Assembly: GCA_964631295.1 (NCBI GenBank) | Contig: CAZVXI010000017.1 | Coordinates: 1 to 33,821 of the forward strand | DNA: 33,821 nt | Source of the DNA: CAZVXI01 sp964631295 | GTDB lineage: Bacteria; Planctomycetota; Phycisphaerae; Phycisphaerales; SM1A02 | Direction: 5' to 3' | Shown here: in pieces, positions 25,601 through 32,414 of the stretch | Layout: each line of letters begins with the position of its first letter | Position numbering within the stretch: the stretch's first letter is position 1 | Made by a program: the position numbers and the translations under genes | The notes under the pieces: model-generated | The model's database searches: none | What the model saw: only the letters and a program-made list of their open reading frames with translations | Told to the model about the DNA's origin: nothing

Positions 25601-26349
25601 CGCCGGTGATGGACGATTCGGCGCGCGACGTCGTTGTGCAACCGGCTGGCAATGATGGCGGGCTGCGCTATCGCGCGTGGATCGAAGCGAACCGCGCCTA
25701 TGTCGAGGAGATGTCCGACGGGCGTCTGGGCTACATCTATGTGCCCAATACCGGTGTTGATGGGCAGAACGATTTGTTCCGGCAGTTCTACGGACAAATC
25801 GACAAGCAAGGCCTGATCATCGACGAACGGTGGAACGGCGGCGGGCAGATTCCGACGCGATTCATCGAGTTGATGAACCGCCCGCGCACCAACTACTGGG
25901 CGCGCGGGGAAGGCGGCGACTGGCCGTGGCCGCCCGACTCACACCAGGGGCCAAAGTGCATGCTCATCAACGGGCTTGCCGGCTCGGGTGGCGACATGTT
26001 CCCGTGGCTGTTCAAACAGGCCGGGCTTGGCAAGCTGATCGGAACGCGTACCTGGGGTGGGCTTGTTGGCATTTCCGGCAATCCGCCGCTGATCGACAAC
26101 GGCTTCATCCGAGTGCCGACGTTCGGCTTCTATGAAAAGGACGGTACGTGGGGCATCGAAGGCCACGGCACCGATCCGGACATTGAAGTCATCGATGACC
26201 CGGCACTGATGGTCGATGGCGGCGACCCACAACTGGACGCAGCCATCGAACACATGCTTGGCGAAATCGATCGCAACGGCTACAAGCCGCCCACGCGGCC
26301 GGCTGATCCGGATCGTTCCGGCATGGGAGTCACGGAAGAAGACAAGTAG
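22648..26349 (+). CDS. Tricorn-like serine protease with inserted beta domain
   Basis: A 1233-aa exported protein: signal peptide (TLAIALMMITVSAGHA), then a TolB/tricorn-type double beta-propeller (~25-545; repeats such as SEGFPRFSADGTTVAFMGNY and DPAWSPDGRWIAYFSDETG). Two Asp/Glu-rich linkers surround a ~105-residue beta domain (~590-695), followed by a propeller remnant, helical bundle, PDZ-like region and an S41/tricorn protease core. The presumed nucleophile is S1113 in GLAGSGGDMFP, the His is H890 in NVGHAYRGG, and a candidate acid is E1171 in WGIEGHG. The Ser that precedes the His in archaeal tricorn is Gly889 here. The ATG at 22648 has AAGGAG six bases upstream; the open frame further up overlaps zwf and was rejected. 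Expected role: degradation of peptides in the periplasm. Confidence 0.93.
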   Translation: MSGTPRSRLGTLAIALMMITVSAGHADVDPHPGMLRNPDVSKNHIVFVYANDLWIVPKTGGEATPLASPPGSEGFPRFSADGTTVAFMGNYEGDQDLYTISVEGGQSHRVTHHPTTETLCDWIGNDQLLFYARGIEGHPRGSQLFTVSREGGLPEKLPVPYGTVASVSDDGKWLAYTPHTRDTRTWKRHRGGMATDIWLFNLETLESRKITDWEGTDTMPMWHGDTLYYLSDAGPAHRKNIWSYNPRTDRRTQITEFTENDVKWPAMGPAGGPGEVVFQAGSSLYLVNLRSRATREVKVTIPGDRPTIRPRTVDVRNYVHAGGISATGKRVVMSARGDIWTAPAENGVPRNLTRSSGTAERDPAWSPDGRWIAYFSDETGEYELFITQSDGRGETRQLTDDNGPFKFSPVWSPDSEKIAFYDKTGTLFICTVEDGSLVSAYTDPMANRPAISWSHDSNWITYARSSENMIGSSIQLYDVANDENHQVTSGMFADGSPTFDRKGEYLYYTSARSFSPSYSAIDTTFIYDDAQVLVAVPLRADVEDPWALEIDEEEWSEKADEEDTDEAADDTSDDAADNANGDDEQAAAVHPLHGTWTGTLSGLAAMGAPMDSADFTMTLVVADDDSISGSMSVMGDANAFSAVTFDEASNAFTATTNTDGMTAIMRGTLEGNALSGEWEVVEAGAGGTWTAQRESQEAEADDVNAPDDDETSSDEPVVIDLEHFEARGMQLPVQSGAFGRLAVNNRNQLLYVRSSPGTPGIKLFDISEDSPSEKNVATGAGQFDISADGKKLAILRGGANASIQNASAGASGKPVVNTPMNATITPREEWRQIFNDTWRMFRDFFYVKNMHGVDWPAMREHYAAMIDDCANREDLNFVIGELISELNVGHAYRGGGDTEGQPNRSTGMLGIDWEMHEGAYRVKAIHHGAPWDTDARNPIKRPGIDIEVGTYIHAVNGLPIKTSVDPWAAFVDTAGRPTVLTVSDSPVMDDSARDVVVQPAGNDGGLRYRAWIEANRAYVEEMSDGRLGYIYVPNTGVDGQNDLFRQFYGQIDKQGLIIDERWNGGGQIPTRFIELMNRPRTNYWARGEGGDWPWPPDSHQGPKCMLINGLAGSGGDMFPWLFKQAGLGKLIGTRTWGGLVGISGNPPLIDNGFIRVPTFGFYEKDGTWGIEGHGTDPDIEVIDDPALMVDGGDPQLDAAIEHMLGEIDRNGYKPPTRPADPDRSGMGVTEEDK

Positions 26350-26374
26350 ACACAGAGAAAACTCAATCTCTCTG

Positions 26375-26406
26375 AAGCCCAGGTATGCGAGTGCCTGGGC
26401 TTTTCT
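26375..26406 (+). terminator. Intrinsic terminator after the tricorn-like protease gene
   Basis: AAGCCCAGG (26375-26383) pairs perfectly with CCTGGGCTT (26394-26402) around a ten-base loop and runs into TTTTCTC. Confidence 0.85.
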
Positions 26407-26424
26407 CATCCCTACACTGCACGC

Positions 26425-27189
26425 ATGTCTGACCTTGTTCTGACGAACGTCCACTCCAGTGAACCCGGTGATATCCATATTGTCACCATGAACCGGCCTG
26501 ACAAGCGCAATGCGCTGTCTTTCGAACTGATTGACGCGCTCGGTGATGCGGTGAGCGCCGTGGAGGATGCGATTTCCGCAGGGTCGGCGCGTGTGATGAT
26601 CCTCGCAGGCGCGGGCAAGTCCTTCTGCGCAGGCATGGACCTGCGCGGCGTACTCGATGATCCGAAGAAAATGGCGGATATGTTGCGACGGCTCAGCGAA
26701 GTTTCGCGGCAGATCAGGCGGCTGGCGATTCCAACCATCGCGCGCGTTCAGGGCGCAGCGATTGGCGGCGGATGCGGACTGATGGTCGTGCCTGACTTTG
26801 CGTTCACTCATCGCGAGGCAAAGGTGGGCTACCCGGAAGTGTCGATGGGCGTGTGCCCTGCGGTTGTCGCGCCGTGGCTGATCCGCAAGATCGGTGCGGG
26901 GCGTGCCCGCGCGATGCTGCTGGAGGGCGGAACGATCCGGGGAACTGCTGCGTTTGAGATCGGTCTTGCAACGCATGTTGTGGAACAGGACCAACTCGAA
27001 GATGCAACGCTCGATTTCGCAGGCAAACTCGCGCGGGGTGGCGCGCATGCGATGCATGTCACCAAGCACTGGATCAATGAACTGGACGGGTCACTTGCGG
27101 ATGAAGCGATGGACAAAGCATGGCGACTGTCTGCGGAAGTGATCGCAGGCGAAGAAGCGCAGCAGCGACTTGGCGACCTGTTTGCGTGA
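26425..27189 (+). CDS. Enoyl-CoA hydratase/isomerase family protein
   Basis: A 254-aa crotonase-fold enzyme. MNRPDKRNALSFELIDAL is the usual N-terminal strand-helix; the two oxyanion-hole segments are SFCAGMDL and QGAAIGGGCGL; the general acid/base Glu is in GYPEVSMGVCPAVVAPWL. The second catalytic Glu of true enoyl-CoA hydratases cannot be assigned with certainty (region LEGGTIRGTAAFEIGL), so the reaction (hydratase, methylglutaconyl-CoA hydratase-like, or isomerase) stays open. It is monocistronic: terminators lie on both sides. The ATG at 26425 has no strong Shine-Dalgarno. Confidence 0.93.
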   Translation: MSDLVLTNVHSSEPGDIHIVTMNRPDKRNALSFELIDALGDAVSAVEDAISAGSARVMILAGAGKSFCAGMDLRGVLDDPKKMADMLRRLSEVSRQIRRLAIPTIARVQGAAIGGGCGLMVVPDFAFTHREAKVGYPEVSMGVCPAVVAPWLIRKIGAGRARAMLLEGGTIRGTAAFEIGLATHVVEQDQLEDATLDFAGKLARGGAHAMHVTKHWINELDGSLADEAMDKAWRLSAEVIAGEEAQQRLGDLFA

Positions 27190-27213
27190 TAAGCGGCAGA
27201 TTCAAGCAAAAGA

Positions 27214-27249
27214 AAAATGCCCGGCGATCTCACGACCGTCGGGCATTTT
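27214..27249. terminator. Bidirectional intrinsic terminator
   Basis: AAAATGCCCG (27214-27223) pairs with CGGGCATTTT (27240-27249), extended by three inner pairs to a 13-bp stem. On the plus strand it ends the crotonase gene; on the minus strand it is followed by a longer T-rich tract (complement of the A-run at 27205-27217), making it at least as good a terminator for a transcript coming from the right. Confidence 0.88.
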
Positions 27250-27304
27250 GATCTGTCTAAACAGAGGCAGCACGCTTGCGTGTCTGCCCGTCGGCAATCA
27301 CGGG

Positions 27305-27343
27305 CTAGCGCGCATGCCTCTTGGTACAGTCAAACATATTCAC
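27305..27343 (-). CDS. 12-codon small ORF with very strong ribosome binding site
   Basis: GTG at 27343 begins MNMFDCTKRHAR and a TAG stop; an internal ATG lies two codons later. Upstream stands AAGGAGGTGATCC, complementary to the full 3' end of 16S rRNA (GGATCACCTCCTT), with AGGAGG seven bases from the GTG. The peptide is basic, with one Cys, and has no membrane or signal character. It may be a leader peptide, a regulatory short ORF or a tiny functional peptide. No homologue is known to me; evidence is the initiation signal and the transcription-unit context only. Confidence 0.4.
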   Translation of the reverse strand: MNMFDCTKRHAR

Positions 27344-27538
27344 TGGATCACCTCCTTGCTCAAGATTCGGCCTCCCGGCTTACACGGTCGTGAGCACCGC
27401 AGCCGGCTTGATCCATCCCCTGAGCGTCCTCAGGGCACATCGCCCCGCATGACTTCACACGCGGGTCGTCACGGCCGTTCGCCTCGCAGCCCCGGGCTTC
27501 TCCCGAGACGTTGAAGGTCGCGTCACCGCGATGATTGG

Positions 27539-27566
27539 ATTATCGCCTCATGACCGGCGACGGCAA
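27539..27566 (-). promoter_or_regulatory. Putative promoter of the minus-strand small-ORF RNA
   Basis: On the minus strand TTGCCG (27566-27561, 4 of 6) is followed after 16 bases by GATAAT (27544-27539, 5 of 6). Transcription would begin near 27532. Confidence 0.4.
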
Positions 27567-27816
27567 CAGAAATCCTGCCAAAACTCTGCATATGGTGCTC
27601 CTGCCTCATTTGATCGCTACCCGTTGGGGTTTTGGCCTGGCTGGCAAAGTGGAGAGACTGTCGGGGATGGGCCGGATTCTGCTGGACGGCTTCAACGCGA
27701 TGCAAGCAAGTCCACTGGCCCAGCTACTGGTTCGCGTCACGATTGGCACATCCCGGGGCTAAGGTTGATCGCATCCGGCCCGTGCCGACTCACGTAGAGA
27801 ACAAGAGGTTCCGGCC

Positions 27817-27900
27817 ATGACTGGAGAGCGTGCGCCCGAGCCACACGACACGAAGGAAAAAGAAGCAGACCCGTTCGCTCAGGAGGATTCTCCACCATGA
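27817..27900 (+). CDS. 27-codon small ORF coupled to the sugar dehydrogenase gene
   Basis: ATG at 27817 is preceded by AAGAGG at eight bases. It encodes a 27-aa, very hydrophilic, Glu/Asp/Lys/Pro-rich peptide (MTGERAPEPHDTKEK and then EADPFAQEDSPP). Its TGA stop overlaps the ATG of the dehydrogenase gene as ATGA, and it contains that gene's AGGAGG. This arrangement usually means translational coupling. The peptide has no recognisable domain, so it may be a leader ORF or a tiny real gene. Confidence 0.45.
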   Translation: MTGERAPEPHDTKEKEADPFAQEDSPP

Positions 27901-29339
27901 CTCATCGACCCACCATCGCCATCGGCGGTGCGGCCATCATCGCTGCCTGCCTGCTCGCCACTCCATCTGCCCTTGCTGGCGACCCGCCACTTGGTGTGGA
28001 AGTCTTTGCGACACCATCAACACCGATGTATCTGACGCACGCGCCCGGCGAGCTGAACCGCGTTTACATTGTGCGGCGCGGCGGACAGATCGACATCTAC
28101 AACCTCGATGGCACATTCGTCGGCGAGTTTCTGAGCATCACGGTCGACACGCTGAACGAAGGCGGCCTGCTCGGGCTCGCCTTCCATCCGGACTATCAGG
28201 ACAACGGCCACCTCTTCGTCAACTACACGTACGACGATGATGTCGAGGGCTTCTCCACGCGCATCGAGCGCTATACGGTCTCGGGCAATCCAAATGTCGC
28301 CGACCCGAACTCGGCTCATACGGTCATGGAATACGACCAGCCTGCATCGAATCACAACGGCGGCTGGATCGGCTTCGGGCCAAACGACGGTTACCTGTAC
28401 ATTGCGTCCGGCGACGGTGGCGGCTCGGCGACAGGCGGCGGTGGGCGAGCGCAGGATGTGACCAATCGGCTTGGCAAGATATTGCGGATCGATATCGATG
28501 GTGATGACTTCCCGGCCGACACATCGAACAACTGGGCCGTGCCCGGTGATAATCCATTCACAACGCGGCGGTCGTCGCGCGGTGCTGGTGCCACGGGCGA
28601 TGAAACGTGGCACTTTGGCTTGCGTAACCCGTTCCGTTGTGGATTCGATCGCGATACGGGCGACCTCTACATCGCAGACGTCGGCGGATCGAGGTGGGAA
28701 GAAGTGAACATTCAGCACGCTGACGACGCGGGTGGATCGAACTTCGGCTGGAACTGCCAGGAAGGTGAGTACTGCATCGACAACACAAACTGTGATTGCG
28801 TCGATAACAGCGACATTGTGTTTCACAAGCATGCGTACGAACACCCGGGTTTCGCGAGCCGGTCGATTACCGGCGGGAGTGTGTATCGCGGCTGCGCGAT
28901 GCCCGATCTGCAAGGTACGTACTTCTTCGCCGACTTTGTCACCAACCAGATCTGGAGCCTGCGCTACGACAGGGACTCTGAGACGGCCGGGCCGGTCACC
29001 GAGCGCACTGCAGAACTCGCGCCGGACGTGGGCGCCATCAACGGCATCGTGGCATTCGGCGAAGATGCATACGGCGAGGTGTACATTGTCTCGCTGTTCG
29101 GCACCATCTACAAACTTGTGCCTGAGAATGGCCTTGCAGATGACAATGGCAACGGCATACCGGACACGTGCGAGCTTGAGGGCGATGCCGACGGCGACGG
29201 CGATGTTGACCTTGCGGACCTGCTCATGGTGCTCTCCAACTGGGGCACGAGCGGCCCGGATGGTGATACCGACGGCGACGGCGATGTTGACCTCGCAGAC
29301 CTGCTCAACGTCCTGTCAAACTGGGGCAACTCGCTTTGA
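27897..29339 (+). CDS. PQQ-type sugar dehydrogenase with dockerin tail
   Basis: A 480-aa exported protein. A signal peptide (AAIIAACLLATPSALA) is followed by a six-bladed propeller of the soluble glucose/sorbosone dehydrogenase family (~28-410): GGLLGLAFHPDYQDNGHLFV, ASGDGGGSATGGGGRAQD, LGKILRIDIDGDD, HFGLRNPFRCGFDRDTGDLY and GGSNFGWNCQEGEY are diagnostic. Known members use pyrroloquinoline quinone and oxidise aldoses; a substrate cannot be predicted. The tail has two dockerin-like Ca loops (DADGDGDVDLADLLMVLSNW and DTDGDGDVDLADLLNVLSNW). The ATG at 27897 has AGGAGG upstream and overlaps a 27-codon ORF. No PQQ biosynthesis genes are in the window. Confidence 0.93.
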   Translation: MTHRPTIAIGGAAIIAACLLATPSALAGDPPLGVEVFATPSTPMYLTHAPGELNRVYIVRRGGQIDIYNLDGTFVGEFLSITVDTLNEGGLLGLAFHPDYQDNGHLFVNYTYDDDVEGFSTRIERYTVSGNPNVADPNSAHTVMEYDQPASNHNGGWIGFGPNDGYLYIASGDGGGSATGGGGRAQDVTNRLGKILRIDIDGDDFPADTSNNWAVPGDNPFTTRRSSRGAGATGDETWHFGLRNPFRCGFDRDTGDLYIADVGGSRWEEVNIQHADDAGGSNFGWNCQEGEYCIDNTNCDCVDNSDIVFHKHAYEHPGFASRSITGGSVYRGCAMPDLQGTYFFADFVTNQIWSLRYDRDSETAGPVTERTAELAPDVGAINGIVAFGEDAYGEVYIVSLFGTIYKLVPENGLADDNGNGIPDTCELEGDADGDGDVDLADLLMVLSNWGTSGPDGDTDGDGDVDLADLLNVLSNWGNSL

Positions 29340-29434
29340 TCATCGCGATTGGACGGCAGATCATGTACATTGACCGGTCGTGAGGCCCGAAGACTCGCGC
29401 ACCATCGCCCGAAGAGGAATGAAGGAAGAACGGA

Positions 29435-31300
29435 ATGCTTAATACACGTGCAAAGTTGCTCCTTGGATGTGCTGCCATTGCCAGCGGGCTCGTGCTGACG
29501 CCGGATGCTTCGGCACAGGCACGGCGCGGACAATCGAACCTGCGCGGCGCGACTGGTGCAGATTGCGCGTCTCCGATCATTCTGCCGGCATTCCCGGCTG
29601 GTGCGCCGCACATTGAAGCCGGCTCGACGGTTGGCGCGGGCGATGACTACGACGACACATGCCTTGACGACTACGACGGTGGCGAAGACCTGATCTATGA
29701 GTTTGAGGTCACCGAGACCACCTGCCTTCGCTTCACGCTGGATGCAGCGACGATCTGGGCAGGCTTTGCGATCGCGACCGAGTGCACAGGTTTCGACTCA
29801 TGCATTGCCGTTGCCGACAGCTCTGACGATCCGGATATATTGCAACTGGTGCTGGATCCGGGTACGTACTACATCATGGTTGATACATTCCCTCCGCCTG
29901 ACAATACAAGCTTTGATCTCACAATCGAAGAGTGCCCCTTCGGCGCGTGCTGTCTTCCGGACGAAACATGCATCGAAGTGCAGGAGTGGGAGTGCATCGA
30001 GTTGTTCGGCCTGTACCAGGGCGACAACACAACCTGCGATGGTGTATTCTGCCCGCCGACTCTGGAAGGTGACAACTGCTTCTTCCCGCTCGAGGTGCCG
30101 CTCCTGCCGGAGAATCTCCCCTACGAGAACACCAACACGACGGCTGGACGCGGTAACAACTACATCAACACATGCCTCGGCTCGTGGGACGGCGGCGAAG
30201 ACATGATCTATGCCATTACGCTCGACGCGGATGCATGCCTGCAGTTCACCGTTATCGGTGAAAGTGGGTTCGTCGGTATGGCATTGCATGATGCGTGCCC
30301 GGTCGATGCAGTGTCCTGCCTTGCATCATCGTTCTCGTTCTCGCCAACCGAATCATTCCAGGCGGAACTCACTGCAGGCACGTACTTCCTGATGGTCGAC
30401 CACTTCGACCCTGCACCGGACCTGGACTTTGTTCTGATGATCGAGGAGTGTCCGCCGTTCGGCGCGTGCTGCCTCAATGACGGAACATGCATGGAACTCA
30501 GCGATTTTGATTGCGCTGTCATGGACGGCGAGTTTCAGGGAGATGGCTCCACGTGCGGGACGGTTACGTGTCCCGATCCGTTGTTCGGCGCATGCTGCTT
30601 GCCGGATGACACGTGTGCGGAGATGTTCGAGAACGAATGCGATGATCTCACGGGCATGTTCGAAGGTGACGGCACTGTGTGCATCGACCTCACATGCCCG
30701 GTGCCGCCGGTGAATGACGACTGCGCTGACGCTATCGCGATCGCTGATGGACCACATGCGTTCTCAACACTGGACGCGACGACCGACGGCCCGGCCCACG
30801 CAGATTGCCTGGAATCAACAGACGACCTAGTGAATCAGGACATCTGGTTCGTCTACACGGCTGCCTGCACGGGCGATCTCACAGTCAGCACGTGCGCTGA
30901 TGCAGACTTCGATACGAAACTCGCGGTGTATGCGACGACTTCCTGCGATCCGGCAGAACTTGAAGACGCGCTTCTCGGCTGCGTCGACGATCCCGGCACG
31001 ATCGAATGCGGCCTCCGTGCAGAACTCACAGTGCCAGTCGACTTCGGGCAGACGTATCTGATTCGCGTGGGCGGATTCGATGTACTAACAGGCGAAGGCA
31101 CGCTTGTCGTCGCATGTGACGGCGTCATCCCGTGCCCGGGTGATGCAAATGCCGACCTCACTGTCGGACTTGCCGACCTGCTCTCGGTTCTCTCCAACTG
31201 GGGGACAACCGGCCCGGATGGCGACGTGGACGCGGACGGCATGGTTGGCCTGGCAGACCTGTTAACAGTTCTCTCCAACTGGGGCACGGACTGCTCCTGA
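29435..31300 (+). CDS. Large Cys-rich secreted dockerin protein
   Basis: A 621-aa exported protein with a signal peptide (AKLLLGCAAIASGLVLTPDASA). Two similar ~120-residue beta domains (about 40-165 and 205-340; GEDLIYEFEVTETTCLRFTL and GEDMIYAITLDADACLQFTV, each with GTYY/FLMVD) resemble bacterial pre-peptidase C-terminal domains. They are followed by Cys-rich modules beginning FGACCLPDETC, FGACCLNDGTC and FGACCLPDDTC (three copies, each ~40 residues ending in a CP). A third beta domain (~425-570) and two dockerin-like repeats end the protein. No catalytic motif is visible. It follows the sugar dehydrogenase by 95 bases; the tails of the two proteins are very alike. The ATG at 29435 follows GGAAGAACGGA. 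Probably a cell-surface or matrix component. Confidence 0.88.
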   Translation: MLNTRAKLLLGCAAIASGLVLTPDASAQARRGQSNLRGATGADCASPIILPAFPAGAPHIEAGSTVGAGDDYDDTCLDDYDGGEDLIYEFEVTETTCLRFTLDAATIWAGFAIATECTGFDSCIAVADSSDDPDILQLVLDPGTYYIMVDTFPPPDNTSFDLTIEECPFGACCLPDETCIEVQEWECIELFGLYQGDNTTCDGVFCPPTLEGDNCFFPLEVPLLPENLPYENTNTTAGRGNNYINTCLGSWDGGEDMIYAITLDADACLQFTVIGESGFVGMALHDACPVDAVSCLASSFSFSPTESFQAELTAGTYFLMVDHFDPAPDLDFVLMIEECPPFGACCLNDGTCMELSDFDCAVMDGEFQGDGSTCGTVTCPDPLFGACCLPDDTCAEMFENECDDLTGMFEGDGTVCIDLTCPVPPVNDDCADAIAIADGPHAFSTLDATTDGPAHADCLESTDDLVNQDIWFVYTAACTGDLTVSTCADADFDTKLAVYATTSCDPAELEDALLGCVDDPGTIECGLRAELTVPVDFGQTYLIRVGGFDVLTGEGTLVVACDGVIPCPGDANADLTVGLADLLSVLSNWGTTGPDGDVDADGMVGLADLLTVLSNWGTDCS

Positions 31301-31325
31301 CAGAACAGTTGCTCAACATATTCGG

Positions 31326-31355
31326 CCCGTACTCACGCAGAGTGCGGGTCGTTTT
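31326..31355 (+). terminator. Intrinsic terminator after the Cys-rich dockerin gene
   Basis: CCCGTACTC (31326-31334) pairs with GAGTGCGGG (31340-31348), one T-G wobble, five-base loop, then TCGTTTT. Confidence 0.75.
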
Positions 31356-31427
31356 CCCGCGCAACACGGAATATCCCGGCGACATAGCATGTTGGATTTC
31401 CCAGCCCGGCTGTCACAGGGAGTCGCC

Positions 31428-32414
31428 ATGTCGTTGAATCCACAGATTGCTTCCACCATCGCTGCATTGACAGTGATGACTCTGACAACACACGCGCACG
31501 GCCAGAACTTCCGTGATGCTGAGATTGAACCTGTCAAGGTCGCCGAGAGTGTGTACATGCTCAAGGGTCTCGGCGGGAACATCGGGGTGTCGATCGGTGA
31601 TGATGGCGTCTTCATGATTGATGACCAGTACGCGCCGCTGACTGGCAAGATCCTCGAGGCGATCCGCACGTTGTCCGATGATGAAGTCCGGTTCGTCATC
31701 AACACCCACTGGCACGGCGATCACACGGGCGGAAACGAGAACCTCGGCAACAAAGGTGCGATCATCGTCGCTCATACCAATGTTCACAAGCGCCTCAGCA
31801 ACGAACAGTTCATGGAGGCGTTCAATCAGACTGTGCCTGCTGCGCCAGACGAGGCCATTCCTGTTATCACGTTCGATGAGGGTGTGACGTTTCACTGGAA
31901 TGGGGATGAACTGCACGCGTTTCACATGCCACACGCGCATACGGACGGCGACTCGATTATTCATTTTCGCAAGTCGAACGTGTTTCATATGGGCGATATC
32001 TACTTCCAGAACGGCTACCCGTTCATTGATGTCGGCAGCGGCGGATCGATTACCGGGATCATTCGCGCGTGTACACACGTACTGGATATGTGCGATCGCA
32101 ATACGAAGATCATCCCCGGCCATGGCGAACTCTCCACGCCACAGGAGCTGCTGTCGTATCGCGACATGCTTGTGTCTATGCGGTCGGCCATCGTTGCGAT
32201 GATCGAGGCCGGCAGCACGCGCGAACAGATCATCGCAGCAAAGCCGACTGCTGACCACGACGAACGCTGGGGCAACGGCTTCATGCAGCCGGATCAGTGG
32301 GTCGGTTTCGTGTACGACGGCCTCGTCGCAGATGAAAAACGCCACCAGGCCATGCACGAGCACGGCCACGATCATTCTCATGATCACAGCGAACACGGTG
32401 ATCATGACCACTGA
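31428..32414 (+). CDS. Exported MBL-fold metallo-hydrolase with His-rich tail
   Basis: A 328-aa protein with a signal peptide (IASTIAALTVMTLTTHAHG), so probably periplasmic. The metallo-beta-lactamase core shows NTHWHGDHTGG (H-x-H-x-D-H), a later His in HMPHAHTDGDS, the metal-bridging Asp in FHMGDIYF, and the last His in IIPGHG; two zinc ions are expected. It resembles subclass B3-like and quinoprotein-relay hydrolases; the substrate is unknown. The C-terminal ~20 residues are His/Asp-only clusters (HEHGHDHSHDHSEHGD), a metal-buffer type tail. The ATG at 31428 has GGGAG five bases upstream; an earlier in-frame ATG at 31389 would spoil the signal peptide. The last 11 bases overlap the glycosyltransferase gene. 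Confidence 0.92.
   Translation: MSLNPQIASTIAALTVMTLTTHAHGQNFRDAEIEPVKVAESVYMLKGLGGNIGVSIGDDGVFMIDDQYAPLTGKILEAIRTLSDDEVRFVINTHWHGDHTGGNENLGNKGAIIVAHTNVHKRLSNEQFMEAFNQTVPAAPDEAIPVITFDEGVTFHWNGDELHAFHMPHAHTDGDSIIHFRKSNVFHMGDIYFQNGYPFIDVGSGGSITGIIRACTHVLDMCDRNTKIIPGHGELSTPQELLSYRDMLVSMRSAIVAMIEAGSTREQIIAAKPTADHDERWGNGFMQPDQWVGFVYDGLVADEKRHQAMHEHGHDHSHDHSEHGDHDH

Larger units (their letters stand above)
27205..27532 (-). ncRNA. Candidate structured RNA / small-peptide transcript
   Basis: A self-contained minus-strand unit: a promoter at 27539-27566, a GC-rich foldable leader, a 12-codon ORF with a very strong ribosome binding site, and a terminator at 27214-27249. Leader hairpins: a perfect 7-bp stem with a four-base loop at 27418-27435; a nested stem at 27375-27380/27401-27406 with an inner 27385-27388/27396-27399 stem; and a 7-bp long-range pairing 27344-27350/27409-27415 that would place the Shine-Dalgarno (27351-27356) at the base of the fold. 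A further hairpin (27286-27291/27300-27305) follows the ORF. I compared it in mind with tmRNA, RNase P, 6S, SRP and common riboswitch cores and found no match. The rest of the gap (27567-27816) shows no supported gene. Confidence 0.45.

Noticed and set aside
27340..27360. 3' end of a 16S rRNA gene (GGATCACCTCCTT on the plus strand)
   Set aside because: The preceding bases are unlike 16S rRNA, and no rRNA follows or precedes; on the minus strand it is better read as a Shine-Dalgarno sequence.
27205..27532. tmRNA, because the unit is ~330 nt with a short ORF
   Set aside because: The ORF does not end in an Ala-rich tag, and no tRNA-like acceptor/T arm (GTTCGA) is found at its ends.
27250..27540. 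Cobalamin riboswitch, suggested by AAGCCGGGAGGCC resembling a B12 box
   Set aside because: The other conserved core elements of cobalamin riboswitches are missing, and the downstream ORF has no B12 link.
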